Shown here one piece after another: positions 56,083 to 64,000 of a stretch of 64,000 bases of DNA. Where the stretch lies: assembly GCF_030845995.1 (NCBI RefSeq), contig NZ_CP132719.1:1922001-1986000 (forward strand), in the 5' to 3' direction. The position numbers were made by a program, and so were the translations under genes. Within the stretch, counting starts at the first letter, position 1. Every line of letters starts with the position of its first letter. The DNA comes from Geothrix sp. 21YS21S-4 (lineage in GTDB: Bacteria > Acidobacteriota > Holophagae > Holophagales > Holophagaceae). Under the pieces are notes generated by a model that was given only the letters and a program-made list of their open reading frames with translations, did no database searches and was not told the DNA's origin.

Positions 56083-57624
56083 ATGCAACGTCCCTGGCTC
56101 GAACTCCTGGATCCCCGCCTGACGGCCCTGAAGGCTGCCGTCGGGGCCGGTTTCGACGAACGCCTGCAGCTCGCGCGCGCCCTGAACGGGCGCGCGCGGC
56201 ACGGCGAAGCCCAGGAGATCCTGGAGCAGCTCCTCGCGGAGAACCGTTCCCATGCCGACGCGTGGTTCGAGCGCTTGGTCTGCTTCAGCGCGCGCGCCGA
56301 CGAGGAGGAGGGCCTCGAGTTGATGGCCCAGTTGGAATCCCTCCGGGATGAGCATCCCGGCGACGGCGGCCACCTGCGCAACCTCGGCTACCTGCGGCTG
56401 CTCCTCCAGGACGCCGACGGCGCCGAACTCGCGCTGCAGCAGGCGCTCGGCCGCGACGGGCAGGACCCCAAGGCCCTGGAACTGCTCGGGCTCGTGCAGC
56501 TCCACCGCGGCCAGTCCGCCGAGGCCCGGGCCTGGCTGCTGAAGGCCCTCAGCCTCAAGCCGAAGGATCCGCGCACCCTCCGCCTGATGGCCATCGCCAT
56601 GGAGCAGATGGACGACTGGAGCGGCGCGGAAGCCCAACTCATGGCCGCCCTCCGCGTCGAGGAGGCCTACTACTGGGGCTGGCACGCGCTGGGCGAGCTG
56701 CTGCTGAAGCGGGGCGACCTCCCCGAGGGCATGCGCTGCATCCAGCGGGCGCGGACCCTCCAGGTGTGCGATCCCGCCAGCTACTTCATCCTCGCGGAGA
56801 TCTTCAGCGAACAGGGCCACCTCGAACTGGCCCAGGGACAGCTCCACGCCCTGATGCTCCTCGCCCCGCCCGCGTCCGTCCTCGCCGAAGCCCAGGCGCT
56901 GCTGGGCGAGCTGAAGCGCGACATGGGCGACCGCGACGGCGCCGCCAGCTACTTCTCTCTCGCCACGGAAACCGATCCGGAGGCCTCGAATCCCTGGGCG
57001 GCCCTGGGCGAGATGGCCCGGGAGGACGGCCGGTGGGACGACGCCCTCCGCTGCTACCGCGAAGCCCTCGTCCGCGAGCCCGGCGCTGCGGATCTCCAGG
57101 TCCAGCTGGGCTACGCCCTTCTGGAAACCCGGCAGGGAGAGGCCGCCGAACAGGCGTTCCTCCAGGCCCTCGAACTGGATCCGGGCGAATACAGCGCCTA
57201 CCTGGGGCTCTCCGAGGTCTGCCGCTTCTCCAACCGCCGGGAGGATCAGCTGCGGATGGTGGAGGAAGCCATGACCCTGGCTCCCGACGACGCGGACGTG
57301 TGGAACGCCCGGGGCGTGGCGCTGGAAGTCACCGACCGCTGGAAGGAAGCCACGGAAGCCTATGAGAAGGCCCTGGCCCTCGAAAGCCAGCATCGCAAGG
57401 CCGCCAACAACCTGGGCTTCGTCCTTGAGAAGCGGATGAACCAGGGCGAGCCGGACCTCCGCCCGCGGGCCGTCGAAGCCTGGCGCCAGCGCCTCCTCAT
57501 CTGCCACGAAGGGGGCCAGAGCCTCAAGATGGCCAAGGAGCACCTGGTGGGATTGGGCGTGGAGGAAGCCACCCTCCGGGAGTGGCTGCGGCCCGAGTTC
57601 CTGACGGCGGACACGAAGGCCTGA
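56083..57624 (+). CDS. Large TPR-repeat protein
   Basis: A 513-residue soluble protein made almost wholly of tetratricopeptide repeats. Repeating helix pairs have the usual 8-W/L, 20-A/G and 27-A spacing (for example LRNLGYLRLLLQDADGAELAL, PWAALGEMAREDGRWDDALR, ARGVALEVTDRWKEATEAYEKAL). Some ten repeats can be counted. TPR arrays serve as scaffolds; the partner is unknown. There is no signal peptide. It follows the dehydrogenase after 40 bases, with GATACCCT as a possible own -10. Confidence 0.88.
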   Translation: MQRPWLELLDPRLTALKAAVGAGFDERLQLARALNGRARHGEAQEILEQLLAENRSHADAWFERLVCFSARADEEEGLELMAQLESLRDEHPGDGGHLRNLGYLRLLLQDADGAELALQQALGRDGQDPKALELLGLVQLHRGQSAEARAWLLKALSLKPKDPRTLRLMAIAMEQMDDWSGAEAQLMAALRVEEAYYWGWHALGELLLKRGDLPEGMRCIQRARTLQVCDPASYFILAEIFSEQGHLELAQGQLHALMLLAPPASVLAEAQALLGELKRDMGDRDGAASYFSLATETDPEASNPWAALGEMAREDGRWDDALRCYREALVREPGAADLQVQLGYALLETRQGEAAEQAFLQALELDPGEYSAYLGLSEVCRFSNRREDQLRMVEEAMTLAPDDADVWNARGVALEVTDRWKEATEAYEKALALESQHRKAANNLGFVLEKRMNQGEPDLRPRAVEAWRQRLLICHEGGQSLKMAKEHLVGLGVEEATLREWLRPEFLTADTKA

Positions 57625-57944
57625 GCGGCCCCGTTTCGCATTCGTCACATGAATGTTTCCAGGAACTTACAGGGGGTCATTCCAGGGCTGTGGAAAAGCC
57701 TGTGGATTCCCCTGTTTCCGAGGCCCTAAAGTCTGTCCGCCGACGCACTTCCTTGTGTTGTGCATCGATATTCCGATCAATTCAAGTTATTCATTTTCAA
57801 TATCTTGCATAGATTACCCGGCACCATTTTGAACGTAATTCTCCCGCCGGAGTTTTCCACATATTCCGTTTTCTTTCGCGTTGACAGAGCGAAGCCCTTG
57901 GAAACCAAGGAACCGGGGGCGAAAAGGGGGCCGGACCCCCTTCG
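57625..57944. other. AT-rich convergent gap with DnaA-box-like sites
   Basis: This 320-base gap between the convergent TPR and smc genes has no supported ORF. TGTGGAAAA (57689-57697), TGTGGATTC (57701-57709) and TTTTCCACA (57853-57861) match or nearly match the DnaA box TTWTNCACA in either orientation. The middle (57765-57816) is very AT-rich. A perfect hairpin CCTTGG-AAA-CCAAGG (57896-57910) lies near the smc side. The combination resembles small replication-origin or DnaA-titration sites, but no dnaA gene is nearby and the boxes are few. Confidence 0.4.
57924..57942 (-). terminator. Intrinsic terminator of smc
   Basis: AAGGGGG (57924-57930) and CCCCCTT (57936-57942) form a 7-bp stem; on the minus strand it is followed by a TTTTC run. 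It lies 2 bases after the smc stop codon. Confidence 0.75.
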
Positions 57945-60900
57945 TCACACCAGCGCCTCGGCCTCCTTCAACTGGACGCTCACCAGGCGGGAGCAGCCCG
58001 CTTCTTCCATCGTGACGCCGTAGAGGGTGTCGGCCGCCACCATGGTCGGCTTCTGGTGGGTGATGACGATGAACTGGGTGTCCGCCTTCATCTTCCGGAC
58101 CATGGCCGCGAAGCGGCCGACGTTGGCCTCGTCCAGGGGCGCGTCCACTTCGTCCAGGACGCAGAAGGGGCTGGGCTTGAAGTGGAAGATGGCGAAGAGG
58201 AGCGAGATCGCCGTCAGGGCCTTCTCGCCGCCGCTGAGGAGGGTGAGGGCCTTGGCGGTCTTGCCCGGCGGCTGGGCCGTGATCTCGATCCCGCACTCCA
58301 GCAGGTTCTTGGCGTCCTCCAGCGCGAGCTGGGCGTTGCCTCCGCCGAAGGCCTCGCGGAACACCTCCTGGAACCGGAGGTTCACGAAGTCGAAGGCCTC
58401 GCGGAAGCGCTCCGCGCTGGTGATGTTGATCTCCTGGATCGTGGCTTCCAGGTTCCCGATGGCCGCCGTAACGTCCGCCCGCTGCTCGTTCATGAAGGCC
58501 AGGCGGCCCTCCGCCTCTTCCAGTTCCTGGATGGCGAGGGGATTCACCCCGCCCAGTTCCATGCGCCGCCCCTGGAGATCATTCAGGCGGGTCTGGTGCA
58601 CCAGCTCGCCCTCTTCCCAGGCCGCGCGCTCGGTCTCGTCCAGGCCGGCCAGGAAGGCCGGGATCTCCAATCCGAGGGCCAGTTCCACTTCCTTGGCCAG
58701 AGCCTCCTGGCTGCCCTGGACCTGGGCGCCGTGGATCAGCGCCTCCTGGTGCTGGGCGCGGGCGTTCTCCAGAGCCTCCTGGAGTTCGCGGGCGGCGCGC
58801 TCGTGCACCCGCAGGGCCTCCTGGTCCAGTTCGAGGCGGGGCTGGGCTTCCTGAGCCTGGGCCTGGATCGCGGCGCGCTCCTCCAGCAAGGCCTGGGATT
58901 CGGCCTCCAGCTCCTCCAGCCGCGTGGCGCAGGCCCCGGCGCGCTCCGCCTGGGTGCCCGCTTCGGCTTCCACTCGCTGGCGCTCCGCCTCCAGATCGAA
59001 CCGGCCGCGCTTGGCCAGTTGGAGATGGCGCTCGTGGCCATCCCGCTCGGCCCACACGGCGTCGCGGGCGCGGGCCGCCTCCAGCCGCGCGTCGCGCGTC
59101 GCGTCGAGGCGCTGCCGCGCGTCGCCCACGCGGCCTTCCCCTCCGTGGATGGCCTCGTCCAGGGCCGCGTCGCCGGCCTCTTCGGGATGTTCGTCCAACT
59201 CCCGCAGGAGCCCGCGCAGCCGCTTGATCTCGCCTTCGATCTGCTCCCACAGGGCGTCCGCCCGCTCGCTGGCGGACCGGATCTCGGCGAGCTGGGCCTG
59301 CAGCCCCGTCCTCTGGGCCCGCAGGGTGTCCGCCCGGCGGCGCAGGGCACGCAGGTCCTCGTCGATCTCGGCGGAACGCTCCCGGGCCTCGCGGCTGTCG
59401 TCGCCGCCCCGGCCCCGCCGTGCCTCCAGATCCTCCAGCCGATCGAGCAGCGCTTCACGGGTGGCCTTCGCCTCCTCCAGCTCCGCCCGCAGCTTGAGGG
59501 GCGACGCGGCGGGCGCCGACACGCCCACCTGGATCGGACCGAAAGGCAGGCGCACAAAGCCCGGCGAAACGAAGGCCAGATCCGGATGGGCCGAAACCAG
59601 CGCGGGCAGGGCCTCGTCGGAGCACCGGAACGCGCGGTCCAGGAGGCCGCCCAGGGGCCGGTCGCCGCCAGTCCAGCGGAGGTGGGACCGGAAGGGCTCG
59701 CAATCCGCGGGAGTCTCCGGCACCGCGGGCATGCCTTCCAGCGCCAGGAGCAGATGGCCCGGCGCGTCCGCCGCCCGCTGGGCGAGGGACGCGTCGGCGG
59801 CGAGGGACTGGAGCCAGCCGCCGAGAAGGCGCTCCAGATCGGGGCGGACGGCCTCGTCCACCGCCAGGAGTTCCACGAAGGCGCGCGGACGGGCGCCCTG
59901 CTCCCGAAGCCAGGCGAGGCCCTTCTGCATCTGCTCGTCGCCGAAGCTCTTGGCCAGCAGGTCGGAGATCTGCCGCAACCGGCGCTCGGCGGCGTCCAGT
60001 TCCGCCTCGGCGCGGTGGTGATCCTGCGCCAGCACCCGCTGGGCCTCCTCCAACTGCTCGGCCCGGCGGCGCTGGTCGAAGGCGGCCTCCTCCGCCTGCT
60101 CCAGCTGGGAAACCAGGCCTTCGAGGCTGCGCTCCACCTGCCCGGCTTCGGCCTGGAGGCTCTCCAGCCGAGGGGCGCGGACGGATTCCTCGTGGTTGAG
60201 GGCATCCAACCGCCCTTCCAACTGGGCGATCTGGCTCTGAAAGGCCAACCGCTGCTTCTGCCGGGCCACGGCTTCCTTCTGGAGCGAGGCCTTCTGCTCG
60301 CGGAGGGCGTGGAGTTCCCCTTCCTCCCGCCGGAGGGCCCCCTGGGCGAGGGCCACCTGCTCCTCCGCCGCCGCCAGCTCCGCTTCGCGGACCCCGAGCC
60401 GCTCCCCCGCCTCTTGCAGCTGGGCCTCCAGGGCGGTGAACGAATCGCCCGATTCCTCCAGCCGCGCCACGAGGGTCTGGATGTGGTCCCGGAGGCGGCC
60501 TTCCTGTTCCTTGGCCTCCCGGCGGCGGTCCTCCTGGAAGCTGCGCTCCTGGTCCGCCAGCTGCAGCCGCTGGTCCAGCCCCAGGATCGCGGCGGAGCGC
60601 CGGGCCTGGGCCTGCTGCTGCTCGTCCACGGACAGGCGCAGGGCCTCCACCTCCGAAGCCTTCTCCGACACCTGGACCGTCAGCTCCGCCACCCGGCGCT
60701 CGATGTGATCCAGTTGATCCAGGATCCGCTGCTTGGCGGCCTCCAGTTCCACCGCCTTGCCCGCGAGCAGGATCCGCTGGGTGGCCTTGATCTCGGCGTC
60801 CAGTTCCCGGGCGCGCCGGGCGCGGGAGGCCTGGCGGCGGAGGGAATCCATCTGCTTGTTCAGCTCGAACAGGATGTCGTCCAGGCGCTGGAGGTTGGAC

Positions 60901-61454
60901 CGGGTCTCGTCCAGGCGCTTCTCGGCGTCCGCCCGGCGCAGCTTGTAGCGGGTGATCCCCGCGGCTTCCTCCAGCAGGAGGCGCCGGTCCTTGGGCTTGC
61001 TGCTGAGGATGAGGTCGATCTGCCCCTGCTGGATGAAGCTGTAGGCGCGGGTTCCCATGCCCGTGTCCAGCAGGAGGTCCTGCACGTCCTTGAGCCGGGC
61101 CTCGCGGCCGTTGATGCGGTATTCGCTGCCGGAATCGCGGTAGAGGCGGCGGGAGATCGCCACCTCGCGGGTGGCCCCCGGCAGCGCGGGATCGGGCATC
61201 TCCAGGACCAGCTTCACTTCGGCCAGGCCCGTGGGCCGGCGCTGGGCCGTGCCCGCGAAGATCACGTCGGCCATCTCGGCCCCGCGCAGCATCGAGGCGC
61301 GCTGCTCTCCCAGGACCCACGCCAGGCTGTCGGAGATGTTCGACTTGCCGCACCCGTTGGGCCCCACCACGGCGGTCATCCCCCCCGGGAAGCTCAGCTT
61401 CTGGGCGTCGGCGAAGGACTTGAATCCGTGGAGTTCGAGGGAGATCAGGCGCAC
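57945..61454 (-). CDS. smc: Chromosome segregation ATPase SMC
   Basis: A 1169-residue condensin subunit. It has Walker A GPNGCGKSN (about 31-39), long coiled coils with a hinge in the middle (about 510-650), the ABC signature LLSGGEKALTA and Walker B FCVLDEVDAPLDEANV near the C-terminus. The family's length and order are complete. The GTG at 61454 (VRLISLELHGFKSF) fits the conserved N-terminus and has CGGAG about 11 bases upstream; an ATG at 61511 would add 19 unrelated residues. scpA and scpB are not next to it. Confidence 0.96.
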   Translation of the reverse strand: MRLISLELHGFKSFADAQKLSFPGGMTAVVGPNGCGKSNISDSLAWVLGEQRASMLRGAEMADVIFAGTAQRRPTGLAEVKLVLEMPDPALPGATREVAISRRLYRDSGSEYRINGREARLKDVQDLLLDTGMGTRAYSFIQQGQIDLILSSKPKDRRLLLEEAAGITRYKLRRADAEKRLDETRSNLQRLDDILFELNKQMDSLRRQASRARRARELDAEIKATQRILLAGKAVELEAAKQRILDQLDHIERRVAELTVQVSEKASEVEALRLSVDEQQQAQARRSAAILGLDQRLQLADQERSFQEDRRREAKEQEGRLRDHIQTLVARLEESGDSFTALEAQLQEAGERLGVREAELAAAEEQVALAQGALRREEGELHALREQKASLQKEAVARQKQRLAFQSQIAQLEGRLDALNHEESVRAPRLESLQAEAGQVERSLEGLVSQLEQAEEAAFDQRRRAEQLEEAQRVLAQDHHRAEAELDAAERRLRQISDLLAKSFGDEQMQKGLAWLREQGARPRAFVELLAVDEAVRPDLERLLGGWLQSLAADASLAQRAADAPGHLLLALEGMPAVPETPADCEPFRSHLRWTGGDRPLGGLLDRAFRCSDEALPALVSAHPDLAFVSPGFVRLPFGPIQVGVSAPAASPLKLRAELEEAKATREALLDRLEDLEARRGRGGDDSREARERSAEIDEDLRALRRRADTLRAQRTGLQAQLAEIRSASERADALWEQIEGEIKRLRGLLRELDEHPEEAGDAALDEAIHGGEGRVGDARQRLDATRDARLEAARARDAVWAERDGHERHLQLAKRGRFDLEAERQRVEAEAGTQAERAGACATRLEELEAESQALLEERAAIQAQAQEAQPRLELDQEALRVHERAARELQEALENARAQHQEALIHGAQVQGSQEALAKEVELALGLEIPAFLAGLDETERAAWEEGELVHQTRLNDLQGRRMELGGVNPLAIQELEEAEGRLAFMNEQRADVTAAIGNLEATIQEINITSAERFREAFDFVNLRFQEVFREAFGGGNAQLALEDAKNLLECGIEITAQPPGKTAKALTLLSGGEKALTAISLLFAIFHFKPSPFCVLDEVDAPLDEANVGRFAAMVRKMKADTQFIVITHQKPTMVAADTLYGVTMEEAGCSRLVSVQLKEAEALV

Positions 61455-61547
61455 GCGGTCAGCGCTCCGGGGAAAACGTGAGGAACATCTCTTCCCATCA
61501 TTCCATACCAAGCCTGATTCTTCCTGAGAGCGGACCAGCCTGTCCCC

Positions 61548-61576
61548 TTGGGAATCCGGTCCGCCCCCGGTAGAAT
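61548..61576 (+). promoter_or_regulatory. Promoter of the pilM-like operon
   Basis: TTGGGA (61548-61553) is followed after exactly 17 bases by TAGAAT (61571-61576). Transcription would begin near 61583. The message would first meet the 32-codon ORF at 61611, with AGGAG (61600-61604) before it. Confidence 0.7.
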
Positions 61577-61610
61577 CGCCCTCTCCCCTTGTGCCAACCA
61601 GGAGTCATTT

Positions 61611-61709
61611 GTGGAGCCCCTCCGAGATCCCCTGCGCGACCCGGCGACGGACGGGCGGCTTCGCATGTGCGAACCGGCCGGTCCGAGGGTGAGGGGGGCG
61701 GGGCTGTGA
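61611..61709 (+). CDS. Possible 32-residue leader ORF coupled to the pilM-like gene
   Basis: A GTG at 61611 with AGGAG seven bases upstream opens a 32-codon frame that ends in TGA overlapping the GTG start of the next gene (GTGA). The peptide is Arg, Pro and Gly-rich (MEPLRDPLRDP at the start) and resembles no family. The good ribosome-binding site, short length and exact coupling suggest a leader that feeds ribosomes into the pilM-like gene. Codon position bias could not be assessed for so short a frame. Confidence 0.45.
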   Translation: MEPLRDPLRDPATDGRLRMCEPAGPRVRGAGL

Positions 61710-62437
61710 GACTGCCGTTCCTCCAGGCTTCCGAAGCCTCTCTCTTCTGGCTGGAAGCCCACCGCATCCGCGCCGGAGCCCATCGCCGCCCCCTGACGGA
61801 TTTCCCCACGGACGACCAGTTGGCCCAGGCCCTGGCGGCCCTTCCCGCGGGCCCCACCCGCTGGGTGGTGGACGACCTGTGGACGCCCTCCCTCCTGCTG
61901 CGCGACCTGGCGGAGATCCCCCGCGGCGCCGAGGCCCAGGAGGCCTTTTTCCGCTGGCGGTTCAGCCAGTCCCTGGCGCTCGATGAGCCCCACTTCGTGC
62001 AGACGCTGGAAGTGGAACCCGGCACGTGGCTGGCCTGCGGGATCCGCGAGACCTTCCGCGACTCCCTGCTGCAACTGGGCCTCCGCATGGATCGCACGGT
62101 CCACGCCCTCACCCCGCGGTGGCTGCACCTCTACAACCTGCTGGCGCCGACCCTCGACATGCCGGGAATCCTGCTGTCCCTCAGCCCCGTGGGCCAGAAC
62201 CGCTACGCGGGGAGCCTGGTGGCCTGGGGACGCACCATCTGCCTGCTCCGCCAGTGGGCGGAGCCCCTGGATCTCGACGGCTGGAACGAGGAGCGCATCG
62301 CCCCCAGCGCCGCCTTCCTCCAGCGCGAGTCCCGCACGCCCCAGGTGCTCTACCTGTGGGGCGCTCCCGGCTGGCGCGACATCGACCTGCCCGTGCGGGT
62401 CCTGGACGACCGCTTCGCCCAGACGGAGACCCCCTGA
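61706..62437 (+). CDS. PilM/GspL-like protein (first gene of a pilus or secretion operon)
   Basis: A 243-residue protein starting at GTG. Its role is inferred mainly from place: a PilN-like and a PilO-like gene follow with direct overlaps, the order of type IV pilus PilMNO or secretion GspLM modules. The sequence shows the alternating strand-helix pattern of an actin-like fold (RWVVDDLWTPSLLLRDLAEIP, GTWLACGIRETFRDSLLQLG), but the ATP-binding motifs of PilM are not evident and it is shorter than PilM (about 350). It may be a diverged or reduced version. Confidence 0.6.
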   Translation: MRLPFLQASEASLFWLEAHRIRAGAHRRPLTDFPTDDQLAQALAALPAGPTRWVVDDLWTPSLLLRDLAEIPRGAEAQEAFFRWRFSQSLALDEPHFVQTLEVEPGTWLACGIRETFRDSLLQLGLRMDRTVHALTPRWLHLYNLLAPTLDMPGILLSLSPVGQNRYAGSLVAWGRTICLLRQWAEPLDLDGWNEERIAPSAAFLQRESRTPQVLYLWGAPGWRDIDLPVRVLDDRFAQTETP

Positions 62438-63285
62438 TGGCCGTCCCCGTCCTTCATCTCAACCTGGCCCCCCGCCCCAGCCTGTGGCGCCAGCGCCACC
62501 AGATCCTGGGCTGGGTGACCCTGGGCGTGGGCACGGCGTTCCTCCTGGGGTCCCTGGGCCTCACGTGGCGGGCCTACCGGCAGGCGAGCCGCGCCGGCCA
62601 GGCGGCCGTCAGCCTCACCGAGGAGGCCCGCCGCGCCGCGGGCCAGGAACAGCGGATTCAGGCCTCCTTGCAGGACGTGGACGCCTCCCGCGAGCAGGCC
62701 CGCTGGAAGGTGGCCGAGCGCATCCTGATGGAGCGCAGCCTCCCCTGGTCCCGCGTCACCGCGGAGCTGGAGCAGTGCATGGTGCCCGACATGCGCGTGA
62801 AGGGCCTCCAGCGCACCCGCGGCAACAACCAGCAGGTGGTGATGAAGCTCAAGGCCGAGGCCCGCACCCGCGAGGCGGAAGCGGCGTTCGTGGAAGCGCT
62901 CCAGGCCGCGCCCGTGTTCGCCCAGGTGGTCCTCGAGCGCGAGTCCGAGCGTCAGGGCGGCGGCTGGGACCTGGAGATGAGCCTCCCCGCCGCGGCCGTC
63001 CCGCCGCCCTTCGTGGTGAAGGCCGTCAAGACCGCGCCCGCCGGCACCATCAGCATCCCGGCTCCGAAGGTCGCTCCGCCCGTGGCGGGCCGTCCCCTTC
63101 CGCCGGTCGGTCGGCCCGCCCCCGCGCCTCCCGTTCCGCAGGCAGGCCCGCCCGTTCGCCCCGCCCCGATCGTCCAGCCCCAACCCGTTCCTCCGCCTCC
63201 CGCGGAACCCGGCAGTGACGAGGGCGACGAGGGCCGCCGGCCGCGGCGACTCCGCTCGGGACGCGACAGGAGGCCCTCCGAATGA
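62437..63285 (+). CDS. PilN-like inner-membrane pilus assembly protein
   Basis: A 282-residue protein. It opens with LHLNLAPRPSLWRQRH, the LNLxP cytoplasmic peptide by which PilN binds PilM, then a single membrane helix (about 25-48), a coiled coil (about 50-100) and a ferredoxin-like domain (about 100-185). A Pro/Ala-rich tail (about 200-282) ends in an Arg/Glu-rich stretch and is longer than in standard PilN (about 180). The start overlaps the preceding stop (TGATG). Confidence 0.78.
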   Translation: MAVPVLHLNLAPRPSLWRQRHQILGWVTLGVGTAFLLGSLGLTWRAYRQASRAGQAAVSLTEEARRAAGQEQRIQASLQDVDASREQARWKVAERILMERSLPWSRVTAELEQCMVPDMRVKGLQRTRGNNQQVVMKLKAEARTREAEAAFVEALQAAPVFAQVVLERESERQGGGWDLEMSLPAAAVPPPFVVKAVKTAPAGTISIPAPKVAPPVAGRPLPPVGRPAPAPPVPQAGPPVRPAPIVQPQPVPPPPAEPGSDEGDEGRRPRRLRSGRDRRPSE

Positions 63286-63860
63286 ACAGCCCCCTCCGCA
63301 CCAGCCGCCTGCGGTTGGCCCTCGGCGGCCTGGGCCTCGTCCTGGGTCTCGGCGTGGCCTTCTTCCTGCTCCCCGACGCGTCCCAGCAGCTGAACCAGAA
63401 GCTGAAGGCGAAGGGCGAAGCCGAGCGGAACCGCAACCAGCAGGTCCAGCGCCTCCAGGAACTCCAGCAGCTGGCCGACCGCATCCAGCGGGGCCGCGAG
63501 ACGCTGGCGGACCTGGAGAATCGCCTGCCCAAGGGCTCCGCCGGCGAGCTGCAGTGGTCCCTCAGCAAGCGCCTGCACGAGTTGGCGCAGAAGCACGGCC
63601 TCCGCCTCCAATCCATCAAGTACGGCCTTCCCAGCCGGGAGGGCTCCCGGGGGACAGACCTGGAAGCCGTGGACGTGGAGTTCGTGGCCGTGGGCGTCTA
63701 CGCCAGCCACAAGGCCTTCATGATCGATCTGGAGAGCTCCGGCCTACCCTTCGCCGTCCGGGACGGCCGCCTGGAGGAGAGCCCCGAAGGCGCGCGACTC
63801 GACATCGTCCTGCGGGCCTTCCGGAAGACCGGAACGCCGGAACGGGAGGAAGAGGCATGA
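63282..63860 (+). CDS. PilO-like inner-membrane pilus assembly protein
   Basis: A 192-residue protein with one N-terminal membrane helix (about 10-30), a coiled coil (about 33-85, rich in Gln, Leu and Arg) and a C-terminal alpha/beta domain (about 95-185), the layout of PilO, which pairs with PilN to align the pilus machine. The start overlaps the PilN-like stop (ATGA). Sequence identity to PilO is not obvious, so the call rests on layout and position. Confidence 0.75.
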   Translation: MNSPLRTSRLRLALGGLGLVLGLGVAFFLLPDASQQLNQKLKAKGEAERNRNQQVQRLQELQQLADRIQRGRETLADLENRLPKGSAGELQWSLSKRLHELAQKHGLRLQSIKYGLPSREGSRGTDLEAVDVEFVAVGVYASHKAFMIDLESSGLPFAVRDGRLEESPEGARLDIVLRAFRKTGTPEREEEA

Positions 63861-64000
63861 GCCCGACTCCCACCGCCGCTGCCACCGGGGCCTTCGATTT
63901 CCGGACCATGCTCCAGGAACTGAAGGGCAACCGCCGGACCCAGCTCGCCCTGGGCGCTTTCGCCCTGGTGCTGGTGTACGCCGCCTACACCCTGTTCGCG
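63857..64000 (+). CDS. N-terminal part of a membrane-anchored protein of the pilus-type operon (cut by window edge)
   Basis: The first 48 codons are seen. After a Ser/Thr/Pro/Ala-rich start comes MLQELKGNRRTQLALG, then a hydrophobic segment (about 32-48), a typical single-pass inner-membrane anchor. It follows the PilO-like gene with an ATGA overlap. By position it could be a PilP/GspC-like protein or a further operon-specific membrane protein; too little is visible to decide. Confidence 0.6.
   Translation, partial: MSPTPTAAATGAFDFRTMLQELKGNRRTQLALGAFALVLVYAAYTLFA

Noticed and set aside
56083-61500. Long antisense frames over smc and the TPR gene
   Set aside because: Their translations are Gly/Leu/Gln-rich mirror products without domains; smc motifs and TPR periodicity are on the opposite frames.

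Overview
The window is a 64 kb piece of a GC-rich bacterial chromosome. Genes are packed on both strands, many with ATGA or TGATG overlaps, and GTG and TTG starts are common. The gene content is mixed: a KorAB 2-oxoacid:acceptor oxidoreductase, a quinol nitric oxide reductase, an MglA-type GTPase, a PilN/PilO-like operon, lipoproteins and outer-membrane barrels, and the MEP isoprenoid pathway. This suits a Gram-negative, respiring, possibly facultative member of the Acidobacteriota, class Holophagae (Geothrix/Holophaga-like). The assignment is an inference from gene content and style; there is no rRNA in the window to prove it.

Layout. 1-12.3 kb is mostly minus strand: a cut-off SDR, a small exported protein, an IspH-UbiA fusion, a 2049-residue collagen-like protein with 18 repeats of one globular module, a lipoprotein and a beta-barrel protein that appear to form one exported unit, an AT-rich promoter island, and norB. 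12.5-18.6 kb holds an RsbW-like ATPase, a fluoride-type CLC antiporter under a fluoride riboswitch, a class D beta-lactamase coupled to a divergent polysaccharide deacetylase, an S41-protease homologue that has lost its catalytic dyad, an orphan flagellar-rod-like protein and Ddl. 18.7-29 kb has a DUF438/hemerythrin/PAS protein with a DUF1858-DUF2249 partner, coaD, a DmeR/RcnR-DmeF cobalt/nickel efflux pair with its operator, recG, a transsulfuration enzyme with a divergent Lrp-type regulator, and an HxlR regulator divergent from a DUF3187 barrel. 29-36.6 kb has a TMEM175-like channel, an unknown three-gene unit, map, ispE and an ABC-2 exporter.

36.6-46 kb is a plus-strand run: a hybrid PAS kinase, an MFS exporter, then hutH, an HD-domain protein, a HEAT-repeat protein and a histidine kinase joined by 4-bp overlaps. 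46-64 kb has ppa, a HAD phosphatase, LolA-like and MglA-like proteins, a beta-decarboxylating dehydrogenase, lexA, korAB, tRNA-Ala(CGC), ruvA, a 2-hydroxyacid dehydrogenase, a large TPR protein, smc, and the start of a PilM/N/O-like operon.

The window is core chromosome with no prophage, transposase, CRISPR array or rRNA. The items most worth following are the IspH-UbiA fusion with a palindrome at its promoter, the exported collagen-like module, the fluoride riboswitch with a readable ribosome-binding-site switch, the dyad-less S41 homologue, a fold-back duplication after map, and an AT-rich convergent gap carrying DnaA-box-like sequences before smc.
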